From: Saccopteryx bilineata
Lineage: Eukaryota > Chordata > Mammalia > Chiroptera > Emballonuridae
NCBI RefSeq assembly: GCF_036850765.1
Contig: NC_089492.1
Span: 103,311,022-103,375,021 of the forward strand
Length of the DNA: 64,000 nucleotides
Direction of reading: 5' to 3'
Below are positions 11,951-22,229 of the stretch, in pieces. Under the pieces are notes generated by a model. It had not been told where the DNA came from. It ran no database searches and saw only the letters and a list, made by a program, of their open reading frames with translations. Positions within the stretch are counted from its first letter, which is position 1, and every line of letters starts with the position of its first letter. The position numbers were made by a program, and so were the translations under genes.

Positions 11951-13075
11951 ATTTGATAGGAGCAAGGGGATGTTGTAATAATACACATACATAATACATC
12001 TCTGAGTTGTACACAGGAAAAAGCAAAACCACCTACACCCAAATTGCTTACTGTTGACACTGATATGAATTTACTATTGCAGGAAACTTTGCCCAGGGTG
12101 ATAAAAGTTGTAACTAACTTCTGTTTTTTGCAGAAATTTCAAGCAGAAACCATTTAAATGGCCTTCACAACTCTTCAATAGATCGCATCTTTATTCTCTG
12201 ACTTTTTGAAACCCTTGCTCAAAACCCTTACCTTGCCCTACCCAACAATCCCCAACTATTGTTCATGACCTTTGCCAGTTCTAAACAAGCCCCCTCATTG
12301 AAAAAGCCACCTTAACATAGACCCTAATACTTCATAAATTTCCCAACTTCGCGCTACTCCCCATTCTAGATGCTAATACAGTTCTACAGAGTACTGCGCT
12401 CCCTTCGTGCAATGAGAATTCAAGCTTTGCATTATCACAAAGTTGTTTCAATGATATTTTCAGGGAGCCAACCGTTACTTATTGAGGCCCACTGAAATCC
12501 ACTTGAGACCTCCTCACCGCTCTGGTGCAAGACCCCTGACTCAGAAACTGTTTGCTCCTTTGAGGCCCCCAGGGGTCTTTCAAACCACACCAATGAGGGA
12601 TGAAAGGCCTGCTGCATTAGGCAGGAGTTCCAATTTCTTTTGATAATTGTTCTTTTTACTGAGCTCCCCAAACACTGAGTCTATTTTGTCTCCTAGCAAT
12701 AAGGAATGCCTTTTAGGAATCCTTTCATTATCTGGCCATATTTGAAAGTCTTTTTTTCTCAGTGGGTACCTTGCCTTATTATTAACAAGGTTACTGCTCA
12801 TCAGTGTCCGTCCTGGTCATTTGTTGTTATGTATCTAGAAGAAGAGACATTATAGTGAAGAGGACAGGTGGGTCCTAATCAGTCTGTCCGAAAGCTGTCC
12901 CAGGGACAAAGTTTGCCTCAGGCCACTATCAACATCTTATGGGAACTTTCCTCAGACTTGTTTTGTCTATGAGAGTTTGGTCCAGCAGAGATCTTTCGAC
13001 ACCCTCTATCCACAATCCGAACTGTGGTTGGATAAGGTCTAGCTGGGAGGTTGGGAGGCTCTGAGCCACAGGAGG
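11950..13075 (+). mobile_element. Probable decayed endogenous retrovirus, 5' part (low certainty)
   Basis: This stretch has the look of an old LTR and leader. It lies in the same orientation and in the expected order upstream of protease- and polymerase-like relics at 17.1 kb and beyond. No intact frame is present. No primer-binding site or TATA signal could be fixed with confidence. The link to the downstream relics is an inference from order and strand. Confidence 0.3.
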
Positions 13076-13088
13076 CATAAGCAACTTT

Positions 13089-13391
13089 TTTTTTCTTTTT
13101 ACAGAGACAGAGAGTCAGAGAGAGGGATAGATAGGGACAGACAGGAACGGAGAGAGATGAGAAGCATCAATCATTAGTTTTTCATTGCGACGCCTTAGTT
13201 GTTCATTGATTGCCGTCTCATATGTGCCTTAACCGCGGGCCTTCAGCAGACGGAGTAACCCCTTGCTCGAGCCAGCGACCTTGGGTTTAAGCTGGTGAAC
13301 CAGCGCTCAGTTGGCGACCTCAAGGTCTTGAACCTGGGTCTTCCACATCCCAATCCAACGCTCTATCCACTGTGCCACCGCCTGGTCAGGC
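13089..13391 (-). mobile_element. SINE (CCTGACCAGG head), minus strand
   Basis: The minus-strand copy begins at about 13391 with CCTGACCAGGCGGTGGCACAG and ends in a T run at 13085. CATAAGCAACTTT occurs before it (about 13076-13088) and after it (13392-13404), a target duplication. It sits inside the presumed retroviral relic. Confidence 0.93.
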
Positions 13392-13916
13392 CATAAGCAA
13401 CTTTAAACTGACCATTCCTAGACTCTGGGGGGGGGGGTTTCTCGCAATATAAACCTCAATCCATGCCTTCCTGGGGGCCAACTTCTGCTTCTTACATGTA
13501 TTTATGGTGTGGCCCAAATTTGTGCACTTATCTTTCTAAACAGCATCAATTCACCAAGGATAATTTAGAATTACAGTGGCCACTATAAGGAGCTTTGGAC
13601 ATGAAGAAAGTTATTCATTTGAGAAGTGCCTAGAATGAAAAGGGAACATAATCCCAAATATCCAATTATCTTTTTTTTATTAGTAGAATGAGGAAGCATC
13701 CGAAAGAAATTGATTTCAAATTACTTCCTTAACAGATTGCTTGGCCAAAGCAAAAGAAAAATGTGAACTTAAAACTGTCTTGTACATCCCCTCCAAATCA
13801 CAACTCAAACCTACTATCCTCTTCCCATACCCTACTTTCCTGTTGCCCCATGTCTCCCTCTGACCCGCTTGCCTTCCCTCCTGCCTGGCCAAGCTACTCC
13901 AAACCTCACTTACCTC

Positions 13917-14034
13917 TTTTTTTTTTTTTTACAGAGACAGAGCAAGAGTCCGAGAGATGGATAGGGACAAACAGACAGGAACGAAGAGAGATGAGAAGCA
14001 TCAATTATTAGTTTTTTGTTGCGACACCTTAGTT
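13917..14034 (-). mobile_element. SINE tail half (CCTGACCAGG family), cut by hAT insertion
   Basis: Only the 3' part of a minus-strand SINE is present (T run, then GACAGAGCAAGAGTC and 'agatgagaagcatcaatta'). It stops abruptly at 'ccttagtt', where a hAT terminus starts at 14035. The 5' half is not found on the far side at 16931, so that side has been rearranged or lost. Confidence 0.85.
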
Positions 14035-14143
14035 CAGGGGTTGGGAACCTATGGCTCACGAGCCAGATATGGCTCTTTTGATGGCTGCATCTGGCTCGCA
14101 CACAAATCTTTAATAAAAAAAATAATGTTAAAAATATAAAACA

Positions 14144-14448
14144 GCCTGATCAGGCGGTGGCGCAGTGGATAGAGCGTTGGACTGGATGCAGAGGACCCAG
14201 GTTCGAGACCCCAAGGTCTCCAGCTTGAGCACAGGCTCATCTGATATGACCAAAGCTCACCAGCTTGGACCCAAGGTCACTGGCTTGAGCAAGGGGTCAC
14301 TTGATCTGCTGAAGGCCCATGGTCAAAGCACATATGAGAAAGCAATCAATGAACAACCATGGTCTCACAACGAAAAACTGATGATTGATGCTTCTCATCT
14401 CTCTCTATTCCTGTCTGTCCCTATCTATCCCTCTCTCTGTCTCTGTAA

Positions 14449-14479
<31 letters not shown>

Positions 14480-14481
14480 AT
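14144..14481 (+). mobile_element. SINE (CCTGATCAGG head) nested in the hAT element
   Basis: It starts with GCCTGATCAGGCGGTGGCGC and carries the long-form modules and the 'gatgcttctcatctctctc' segment. It ends in an AAAT tetranucleotide array (about 14446-14481). The hAT sequence is interrupted between 'aaaatataaaaca' and 'cattctcatgtattac'. Confidence 0.93.
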
Positions 14482-14682
14482 CATTCTCATGTATTACAAA
14501 CCATTCATTTCCTACTGCTCATGTTCATGGTTGCAGGTGGCTGGAGCCTATCACAGCTGTCCTCCAGGACAACACCAAATTTTTATTGGATAATGCGTAA
14601 CATACACGGGTCGTTGTGAGGTTAGGAAGTAAACTTCCCTCCTTTTAATCAAGTAGTCAGCTAGCTAATTGCAGAAACCCTT

Positions 14683-16619
14683 TTGATGAAGAAGATGGCT
14701 AAAAGAAAAAAAGATGAGGAGTATCATACTTTTCAGCAGGAATGGACAGAGGAATTCACCTTTGTGGAAGAGAGCAGGTTCTGCAGTGTGTCTAATATGC
14801 ATCAGAGAAATGGCCAAATACAAAGCCACACTTTGACACATTCCATACTACATTTGCATCAAAATATCCAGCGGGGTATAGCAGGAAGAAAGCATGTCAA
14901 GAGCTACTGTGCAGAGTGCAAGCTAGTCAGCAGCAACTCCATGTTTGGACCCAACAAGGTGACTGGAATTTGGCTAGCTTTGCTGGTGCTTTAGCAATTG
15001 TGAAAAATGGAAAGCCATTCACAGATGGGGAGTATGCCAAAGCATTCATGCTTGATGTTGCCAATGAACTTTTTGACGACTTTTCGGATAAAGACAAGAT
15101 AATCAAATGAATAAAAGACATGCCTCTGTCGGCAAGAACTGTTCACGATCGTACCATCATGATGGCAAATCAAATTGAGGCAACACAAGTGAACAACATA
15201 AATGCAGCACCATTCTTTTCTCTCACTTTGGATGAATGAGTCATCAGACATAAGCCATTTATCTCAGTTCAGCGTGATTGCAAGGTATGCTGTCGGTGAC
15301 ACACTACCTGAGGAAAGTCTTGCTGTTTTGCCTATGAAAGAGACAACAAGAGGGGAGGATTTATTCAAGTCTTTCACTGAGTTCGCTAAAGAAAAAAATC
15401 TACTGATGGATAAACTTATTTCGGTGTGTACTGATGGTACTCTGTGCATGGTGGGGAAAAACAGAGGATTCGTAGTGCTTCTTCGTGAACATGAAAAGAG
15501 ACCCATCCTAAGTTTTCACTGCATCCTACATCAGGAGGTGCTTTGTGTTCAGATGTGCGGTGAGCAGCTTGGTGAGGTGATATCACTGGTCATTCGGGTG
15601 GTCAACTTTATTGTTGCCCGAACTTTAAATGATCGCCAGTTAAAACACTGCTGGATGAAGTTGGGAATAATTATCCTGGTCTGCTTCTGCACAGCAATGT
15701 GCATTGGTTGTCCAGAGGAAAGGTGCTCAGCAGTTTTGCGGCTTGTCTGAGTGAAATCCGGACTTTTCTTGAAATGAAAAATGTCGAGCATCCTGAATTA
15801 GCTAACACTGAGTGGCTCCTGAAGTTCTACTATCTCGTAGACATGACTGAACATCTGAACCAGCTCAATGTGAAAATGCAAGGCGTTGGAAATACAGTTT
15901 TATCCCTTCAACAAGCAGTGTTTGCATTTGAAAACAAGCTGGAACTCTTCATCGCCAACATTGAAACAGGTCATTTACTACACTTTGAAAAACTGGGAGA
16001 GTTTAAAGATGCATGCACAGCAAGAGACCCTGCTCAATATCTTGATCTATAGCAGCTAACGGGCTTCACATCTAATCTGCAGTCATTCAAAGCACGCTTT
16101 GGAGAATTTCGTCAGTGCACTCGTCTTTTTAAGTTCATCACCCATTCACACGAGTGTGCAGTGGACAGCGCCGACCTAAGTTACATCCCTGGTGTCTCCC
16201 GTCAGAGATTTTGAGCTACAAGCTGCTGACCTGAAGGCCTCAGACATGTGGGTGAATAAGTTCAAGTCACTGAATGAAGATTTGGAAAGACTTGCATGAC
16301 AGCAAGCAGAGTGGTGAGCAAACACAAGTGGGGAGAATTGAAAAAACTTCAACCTGCAGACCACCTGATTGTTAAAACTTGGAACGTGCTTCCCATCACA
16401 TACCACACACTGCAGTGAGTGAGTATTGCTGTACTGACAGTGTTTGGCTCTATGTACGCATGTGAGCAGTCTTTCTCACATCTAAAGAACGTTAAGACCA
16501 ACCTACGATCACGTTTAAGGGATGGAAGTCTCAACGCCTGCATGAAGCTTAACCTCATCACGTATCAACCAGACTACAAAGCCATCAGCAAAACCATGCA
16601 GCACCAGAAGTCGCATTAA
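14683..16619 (+). pseudogene. Broken hAT-family transposase gene
   Basis: The conceptual product begins MKKMAKRKKDEEY, with a basic N-terminus and a Cys/His-poor remnant of what is usually a BED-type zinc finger (around 14760-14860). The catalytic core follows in several frames. The C-terminal hAT dimerisation region is at about 16430-16610 (motif ACEQSFSHLKNVKTNLRSRL). At least four lesions are visible: a frame change near 14916-14990, TGA at 15108-15110, a stop at about 15237 just after LDE, and TAG at about 16050, with further stops beyond. The overall size (about 640 codons) fits the family. The gene is dead in this copy. It is unrelated to TTC7A. Confidence 0.85.
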
Positions 16620-16788
16620 TGGTAAGAAGTACTTTATTCATCATTGGTTAGCAACAGCATAACAACGTTATTAAAAAGAAATCAGAGGCTTATTGTACTT
16701 TAAAAGTGTTGGTCTTACATAAAATGCACATATTTACTTGTATTTAGTGTTAAACATATTGTATGGCTCTCACAGCCATACAATGTTT

Positions 16789-16930
16789 TAAAAATAAAAC
16801 ATCGTTCAGACTTAAATATAAATATAAATAAAATGGAGATAATGTAAGTTATTTATTCTTTCTCTGCGGACCGGTACCAAATGGCCCACGGACCAGTACC
16901 GGTCCGCGGTCTGGGGGTTGGGGACCACTG
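16789..16930. mobile_element. Terminal fragment of a second hAT family
   Basis: Read on the minus strand from 16930 it begins CAGTGGTCCCCAACCCCCAG and carries the repeated GGACCGGTAC-type words of another hAT family. It is unrelated to the 14035 terminus. Only about 140 bp remain before the sequence merges with the first element. Confidence 0.7.
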
Positions 16931-16944
16931 GTCTAGAGGATCCA

Positions 16945-17790
16945 GATGTATACCAATTAGTTCATATGTCAGTGAAAAGTAGAATGGGAAATAACACTAT
17001 GGTCAGACCTCCAAAACAAGCTCTCTATTGAAAGAGCTCTAGGTAAGTGTTCAATTTCCCATTCTAATCTTAAACCTGCAAGGAAACATTTCTCTAAAAA
17101 TGAAAGGGCAACCTTATACCTTTTTGACTGATACAGGCACAATAATATCAATCTTAAACTCAAGCACTATTATACAACCTGTTCCTTAGAGTCAACAAAA
17201 TACTCCAGTCATGCATCTAATAATCATCACCACGCTGTCTCTAGGCCTCCTGCCCAAAACTGTCAGCCTTGGACCTTTAACCAAAGAAACTTTTCTCCTT
17301 TGCGACACTATGCTCATTAACTTAATAGCAAGGGATTTACTGTGTGAATGATCTCCTGCTGGTTTCTTCCTTCCAGTCCCAGAGGACTTCCCTATTCATA
17401 ATGACATTCTGTCTAATTTGGATATGGATTCAACATTACTTTTGAGTGTAGATCAAGTATAGATTGAAGCTATTTTGTGGGCAAACAATTCTACTGATAT
17501 TCTATCAGATTAAACCCATCAAGGTCCAGATTGACCCAAGGTCCAGATTGGGTAGAGGTTTACTACCCAAACTTGCACAATAGTCTCTAAAACAAAGTGC
17601 TAAAGAAGAAATAAAACTAATAAAGTCTTAAAGAAGAAAGAGTCTTTGTATCTCATCCTATTGTCCCATCAAGAGACCCAGTGGGCAAGAATATAGGTTC
17701 ACTTAGGTCCCCACAGTCATAAATAAATGAGTCACTCTATGTTTAGAACCAAACTCAAATACTATTTTATCTTCAGGGCCTAAGGAGACT
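16945..17790 (+). pseudogene. Endogenous retrovirus relic: protease and start of polymerase
   Basis: Around 17115-17190 the plus strand encodes a retroviral aspartic-protease-like segment with the active-site triad DTG at 17130-17138 in its usual hydrophobic context. A further protease/linker stretch at about 17240-17340 ends at a stop near 17336. Pol-like sequence in shifted frames may continue to about 17790. The style is gammaretrovirus-like (class I). Multiple stops and frameshifts exclude a product. The insert was later split by an LTR-like block and a SINE. Confidence 0.6.
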
Positions 17791-18410
17791 GATTGTGTGT
17801 TTTGTAATTATAGAACTATGTTGTACTTTCTTTGGTGTCTGTAGGGCAAATAAGTTTGTAAAATTTGTGTTCTTTGGTTTTGCTCACTTTTATTCTTAAA
17901 AATGGCCGCTGACCACATGATTGTGTTGCCCAGGTGATACTGTTAATTACCTTCATGCTTGGGAAAGGGCTTGGTTATGCTAATGTGTGCTGGAGGAGGA
18001 GTTGTCACGCTGAAAAGTTTTAAGAAGAAGGAAGAAAGAGGAGCTAGGAGGCCATTTTTGGCAGAGGCCATGTGATTGCAGGGAAGAAGCAGCCAAGATG
18101 GCGGGATGCTGAAGGAGAAGCCAGATTGGGCAGAGTTTGTGCAGAGAGAAGATGTGGGACAGAGGTGACTGAGCTAGTGGGGCCTTTGAGTCTAGGAAAA
18201 CCAGGAGAAAGTCAGTGGTTTTGGAAGCCCTGAATGGAAAGTATTTTCCAATTATGTGTATTTGCTCGCCTGCTGGTGCAAGGCTAGAGTAAAAGGGATG
18301 GCTCACCAGTTTTTGGTTCCACTGATTCATTACCGTCTATGCGAATCTAATGTGAACCTGCATGTGTCAGGTGGCTGTGATGGCCGCGACTACTGGCCAT
18401 ACAGTGTCTC
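17791..18410 (+). repeat. LTR-like block inserted in the retroviral relic
   Basis: This non-coding block separates two pieces of polymerase relic in the same orientation. Its 3' part (about 18325-18375, ending in GTGAACCTGCATG) resembles, with mismatches, the minus-strand sequence at about 19815-19870. This suggests both are LTRs of one bat family. Termini and target duplication could not be fixed, so the extent is approximate. Confidence 0.4.
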
Positions 18411-18428
18411 CTTAAATCAAAGTTAATG

Positions 18429-18610
18429 CCTAACCTGTGGTGGTGCAGTGGAGGGAGCATTGACCTGGAATGCTGAGGTCTCTGGCCGAAACCCCTGGCT
18501 TGCCCTGTCATGGCACATACAAGAAGCAACTATTACTACTATGAGTTGATGCTTCCCGCTCCTCCTCTGCTCTTTCTCTCTCTCTTCTCTATCTAAAATA
18601 AATTTTAAAA
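18429..18610 (+). mobile_element. SINE (CCTAACCTGTGG head, short form) with target duplication
   Basis: It starts with CCTAACCTGTGGTGGTGCAG, runs through 'gcacatacaagaagcaac' and a CT-rich tail. AAAGTTAATG flanks it at 18419-18428 and 18611-18620. Confidence 0.9.
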
Positions 18611-18620
18611 AAAGTTAATG

Positions 18621-19760
18621 ACTGTTTTCTCCAGGAAAAATCAACAACATACCTGGACCACTATGCCTTGGTTCACTGAGGTGCCCTTCTACTATTCACA
18701 GAACTTCAACCAGGACTTCAAGGGCTTTAAATTGTCCTGTGATTCTATTCTTATCCAACCTGTGGATGATAATTTATTTTGCAAAGATATAGTAAGCTCT
18801 AAGATTCATCTATCTGCTTACTTTTTAGCTCAGAGAGGGCATATTGCTTTCATCGAGAAGTTAACAGTTTGTCAAAGGACAGTGTGTGACCTAAGACAGG
18901 ATTTATCCCATAGAGGTAACACCCTTCCTGGTTGTGCGAAAGATTAACCGTCAGTCACTAAGAGACAATTAGGATATCCAGATCTCACTGGCCACTGCAA
19001 GCAGTGCATTTCCAACTTTCCTGCAATTTCTGCAGCATTAATTTGACTCACCGAAGTACTTGCTAACCAAACCTTTACAGACTTGTGTGAGTTCAAATGA
19101 GCCCTACAGTAGCTTCCCATTCCAGGCCTAACTAAATATCATAAACCTTTCCACCTATAAATAAATGTATGAGAGATCTCACCATGAAAATCAAGACCAA
19201 TAATTTATTTGACATGGCCTGGAAATTAGAAGCAAACTTCCTTTTTTATGTAGTAAAGGACATTTAATATAAACTTTTAAAAAAAAGTTATATGCACAGT
19301 AATTATTCTTAAACTGTTTTTGTAAAAATTTTGCCACGTCAGCATTTTTATGGAAGCTTGAAGGGGAAAATTTACTCTGTTAACTTTTTCCTTCGCAAGG
19401 CAAAGAAAGATTTTTTTAAAAGACCCATAGCTTACTACTCTCTCGTGATCCAGTGGCAAGCGCCTCCCTACCTTCTCTGGGGCAGCAGGTAAACTAGTAG
19501 CCTCTTCTGTTGGCTTGGTTTTAGAGTCCCTTTAAACCATATGGTCCCTCATGCTGTGTCTTTGTTGCCCTGTAAAAACACACATTTCTCAGCAAGGTGA
19601 TTTACCTCCTATGAACTTCAATGCTTCCTCTGACCTGCTACTAAGACATCAAGGCAAGGCTCTCCCTCACTCTGGTAAGCAATGAGCTCACCTTCACCTG
19701 ATCAGCAAGTTATCTTGGTAGCCTATTCAAGCTGGCAAGCAGTCTTTATCAGAATTTGTC
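18621..19760 (+). pseudogene. Endogenous retrovirus relic: reverse transcriptase to RNase H region
   Basis: The frame at about 18618-18945 reads as the palm part of a retroviral reverse transcriptase. The usual tyrosine of the YVDD catalytic box is replaced by proline (PVDD, 18759-18770). Beyond 18945 the relic continues in broken frames. A segment at about 19540-19640 resembles the region between reverse transcriptase and RNase H. Stops and shifts are common, so it is non-functional. Same strand and order as the protease relic at 17.1 kb, so probably one old provirus. Confidence 0.65.
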
Positions 19761-19807
19761 CTAAACTCTCATCTAAGAGATTTCAGTTAATAAAAAAATA
19801 ATCACTA

Positions 19808-20400
19808 CCGTAAAGCCAGTGGCCGTGGCCATGCAGGTTCTCATTGGATTCAGGCAGATGGTAAAGGAACTGTGGAGCCAGAAAATGATGGGCCATTCGG
19901 TTTATTAAAGTGTCCTAACGGCGGACAAGCAAACAGGCAGGGAAGACCGCTTCCCTTTCTCCGGATTCACCTGGACTCACAGGCCCCCACCAACCTCAGC
20001 ACTCCTCCTGCCCAACAGGGCTGAAATCTCAGGGCTCCCAAGCCCCTCAGCACTCCCTCTCTCTCTCTGGACTCACCAGCAAAACAGGCTCGTGGGGGGG
20101 GGGGGCTTCTCCAGCAAACAAGAGCAAACTATGGCCCCTCCAAGCAGGAAGGCAACCTGCAATTTGCAATCTGCTGCCCTGAGGGCAAGCAGGGGCAGCC
20201 CTTCACCATACTACACACATGACACCTATGCCAATGCCAAATACAAGCAAGCAAACCTAACTCATTTACCCAACAACTACCCTTTCTGTATGCTTTTGGC
20301 AAATGTTACTAATACAATCATGGTTGTTCTTTGTTGTACCTACAGTCTCTGACCGTCCCCCAAAATACTAGTCACTAGTGTTCTGGGGTCTTGTCTCTGC
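19808..20400 (-). repeat. LTR-like block, minus strand
   Basis: On the minus strand an AATAAA-type signal (near 19904) lies upstream of a segment ending in GAGAACCTGCATGGCC, followed by a 'ggccactggc' end near 19815. Similarity of that end to 18325-18375 suggests the same LTR family in the opposite orientation. A G run at 20094-20106 interrupts it. Boundaries are uncertain. Confidence 0.4.
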
Positions 20401-20562
20401 TGGAAAATGGTCATGAAGGCACATGTTCCACAGTTTTGAGGAGCAGCTTGTCATAAGTTTTAATCGTGATACTGGGCAGGCCTTTTCCTGCTAAGCAGTG
20501 TTCCTCCCCACCACAACCCATGTCCACACAAATACTGAAGCATCCGTCAAAGAAACAAGCAG

Positions 20563-20962
20563 CCCTGGCCGGTTGGCTCAGCGGTAGAGCGTCGGCCTAG
20601 CGTGCGGAGGACCCGGGTTCGATTCCCGGCCAGGGCACACAGGAGAAGCGCCCATTTGCTTCTCCACCCCTCCGCCGCGCTTTCCTCTCTGTCTCTCTCT
20701 TCCCCTCCCGCAGCCAAGGCTCCATTGGAGCAAAGATGGCCCGGGCGCTGGGGATGGCTCTGTGGCCTCTGCCCCAGGCGCTAGAGTGGCTCTGGTCGCA
20801 ACATGGCGACGCCCAGGATGGGCAGAGCATCGCCCCCTGGTGGGCAGAGCGTCGCCCCTGGTGGGCGTGCTGGGTGGATCCCGGTCGGGCGCATGCGGGA
20901 GTCTGTCTGACTGTCTCTCCCTGTTTCCAGCTTCAGAAAAATGAAAAAAAAAAAAAAAAAGA
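20563..20962 (+). mobile_element. Young SINE (GCCCTGGCCGG head) with intact A and B boxes
   Basis: The head GCCCTGGCCGGTTGGCTCAG contains an A-box-like TGGCTCAGCGG and a perfect B box GGTTCGATTCC near 20617. The body carries two alternative copies of a 'cgccccctggtgggc'-like segment and ends in an A tail (20941-20962). Exact 14-bp target duplications AAAGAAACAAGCAG are at 20549-20562 and 20963-20976. Intact promoter boxes, pure tail and exact duplication suggest recent insertion. The head has tRNA-like organisation, but this is a SINE rather than a tRNA gene. Confidence 0.96.
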
Positions 20963-20976
20963 AAAGAAACAAGCAG

Positions 20977-22200
20977 CCATTCCCCTTCAGTAAGTTCCCC
21001 AGAGTCCAGCAACTTGGAGGCAGTGCTGGCAAAGGACTAGAGAAAAGAGGGAGGAGGGGAGGTTTTCTTTTTTCCATAAGGATTACCTCTACTTATCAAC
21101 TCTGCTTTTCTTTGCCTGCTTCAGGGCTGATTCTGGGAAATGCCAGACCTGGAGTCAATCACAGGGTGTTCTCAGGCCACCCTCACCTGAAGGGCATGCA
21201 CAAATCACTCTCTGAGCATTACCCTGTCCTGGTAACTAGCAAGGGCAGCCAAAGCGTAACTAACCAAAAGCCAACTAGAGGAGTTGACAGGAGTAGGCAA
21301 GCTGGAGTGTATGTAAACAGTAAATTCTAACTGCCAGAGCTCTCCCAGTTTTCCTACACCTGGCTTCTGGGAGTTCAGAACAGACCCTAGGTGCTCAGAG
21401 CAGCCTCCAAGGTCAGGAAATCCTGCTTGCCAAGTGAGGAATGGAGCTGCATTTGGAACCTGGAGAGCAGGGTACTGACAGAGGAATTGGAGGTAGGGGG
21501 CAGGTGCCTTCAACAGATAATCCCCTGTGGCTGCAGATCAAAGGGCCCAGTGGGACTAAGCACTAGGAGCCTGGGCTCCACTTGACAAAAGCCGTCCCAC
21601 AGTTACAGTTGTCCAGAAGCCCGAGCAGTGAGCTTCCTAAAATTGAGAGTGTCAAGTTCACTCCCAAGGTCACATATCTGGCAGTGGTAAAAATACAGAT
21701 AGGGGGTCTTAGGAGTCTATACTTAAAAGCTTCCCCTGACTCCCGTTTACTGGCGTCTTCACTTAAATACAGGAGGTTTTTTGTTTGTTTGTTTTTTGTT
21801 TTGGTCTGGCTGTGATTTCTTGCGTGATGACCTCAATCCCTACAGGAAATTGTAAACGGAGGTCACCCCGGAGGCGGGGCCAATATAACCCATATCAGGG
21901 AAAGAGTGTTCGTCTGAGCCTCCCCCCCCCCCCCAAGCCACCAATTAATCCTTTGAACTTCTTAGTACCCTACAGGGCCGGATTAAGCCCTGCCAAGAGC
22001 TCAAGACAGCTCTGATCACAGCCTTTAGACACCAGAATTAAGAAATAAATTCCAAGTTGGAGAAAGAGCTTAAAACCTTAAATTCCAGGGCAACTGGATT
22101 CTGCAGAGGACAGGCCAGTCTGTTAGTGTAGGGAGGTCAAGTTGGAAAGAGGAACTCCGCTGTTAAAAACAATAATAAAGAAAATGTCGGTCAGAATGGA
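20977..22200. other. Proximal upstream region of TTC7A, no gene recognised
   Basis: Unique-looking DNA between the young SINE and the CpG island. A C run (21921-21934) and T/G-rich run (21778-21802) are present. No domain-bearing open frame was seen. It may hold distal promoter elements, but nothing specific can be named. Confidence 0.4.
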
Positions 22201-22229
22201 GGCGTCCAGAGAGGCGAGGAACTCAAAAT

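Larger units (their letters stand above)
14035..16788 (+). mobile_element. hAT DNA transposon, once autonomous, right end lost
   Basis: The left terminus is CAGGGGTTGGGAACCTATGG, followed by the 'gctcacgagccagatatggc' segment. A SINE is nested at 14144-14481 and a broken transposase gene follows. Near 16755 the sequence reads 'gtatggctctcacagcc', which resembles the start of the matching right end. Instead of the expected GGTTCCC...CCCTG terminus, the sequence passes into the end of a different hAT family. The element can no longer be mobilised by itself. Confidence 0.8.

Noticed and set aside
20563..20640. tRNA gene (head with A and B boxes)
   Set aside because: It continues without break into a SINE body and A tail with target duplications. 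Several further copies occur in the window.
20578..21012. Open frames with an arginine/proline-rich product (also at 29131-29553, 34058-34417, 43869-44321, 45620-46054 and 50078-50446)
   Set aside because: All lie within copies of the GCCCTGGCCGG-head SINE and repeat the same SINE-derived peptide.
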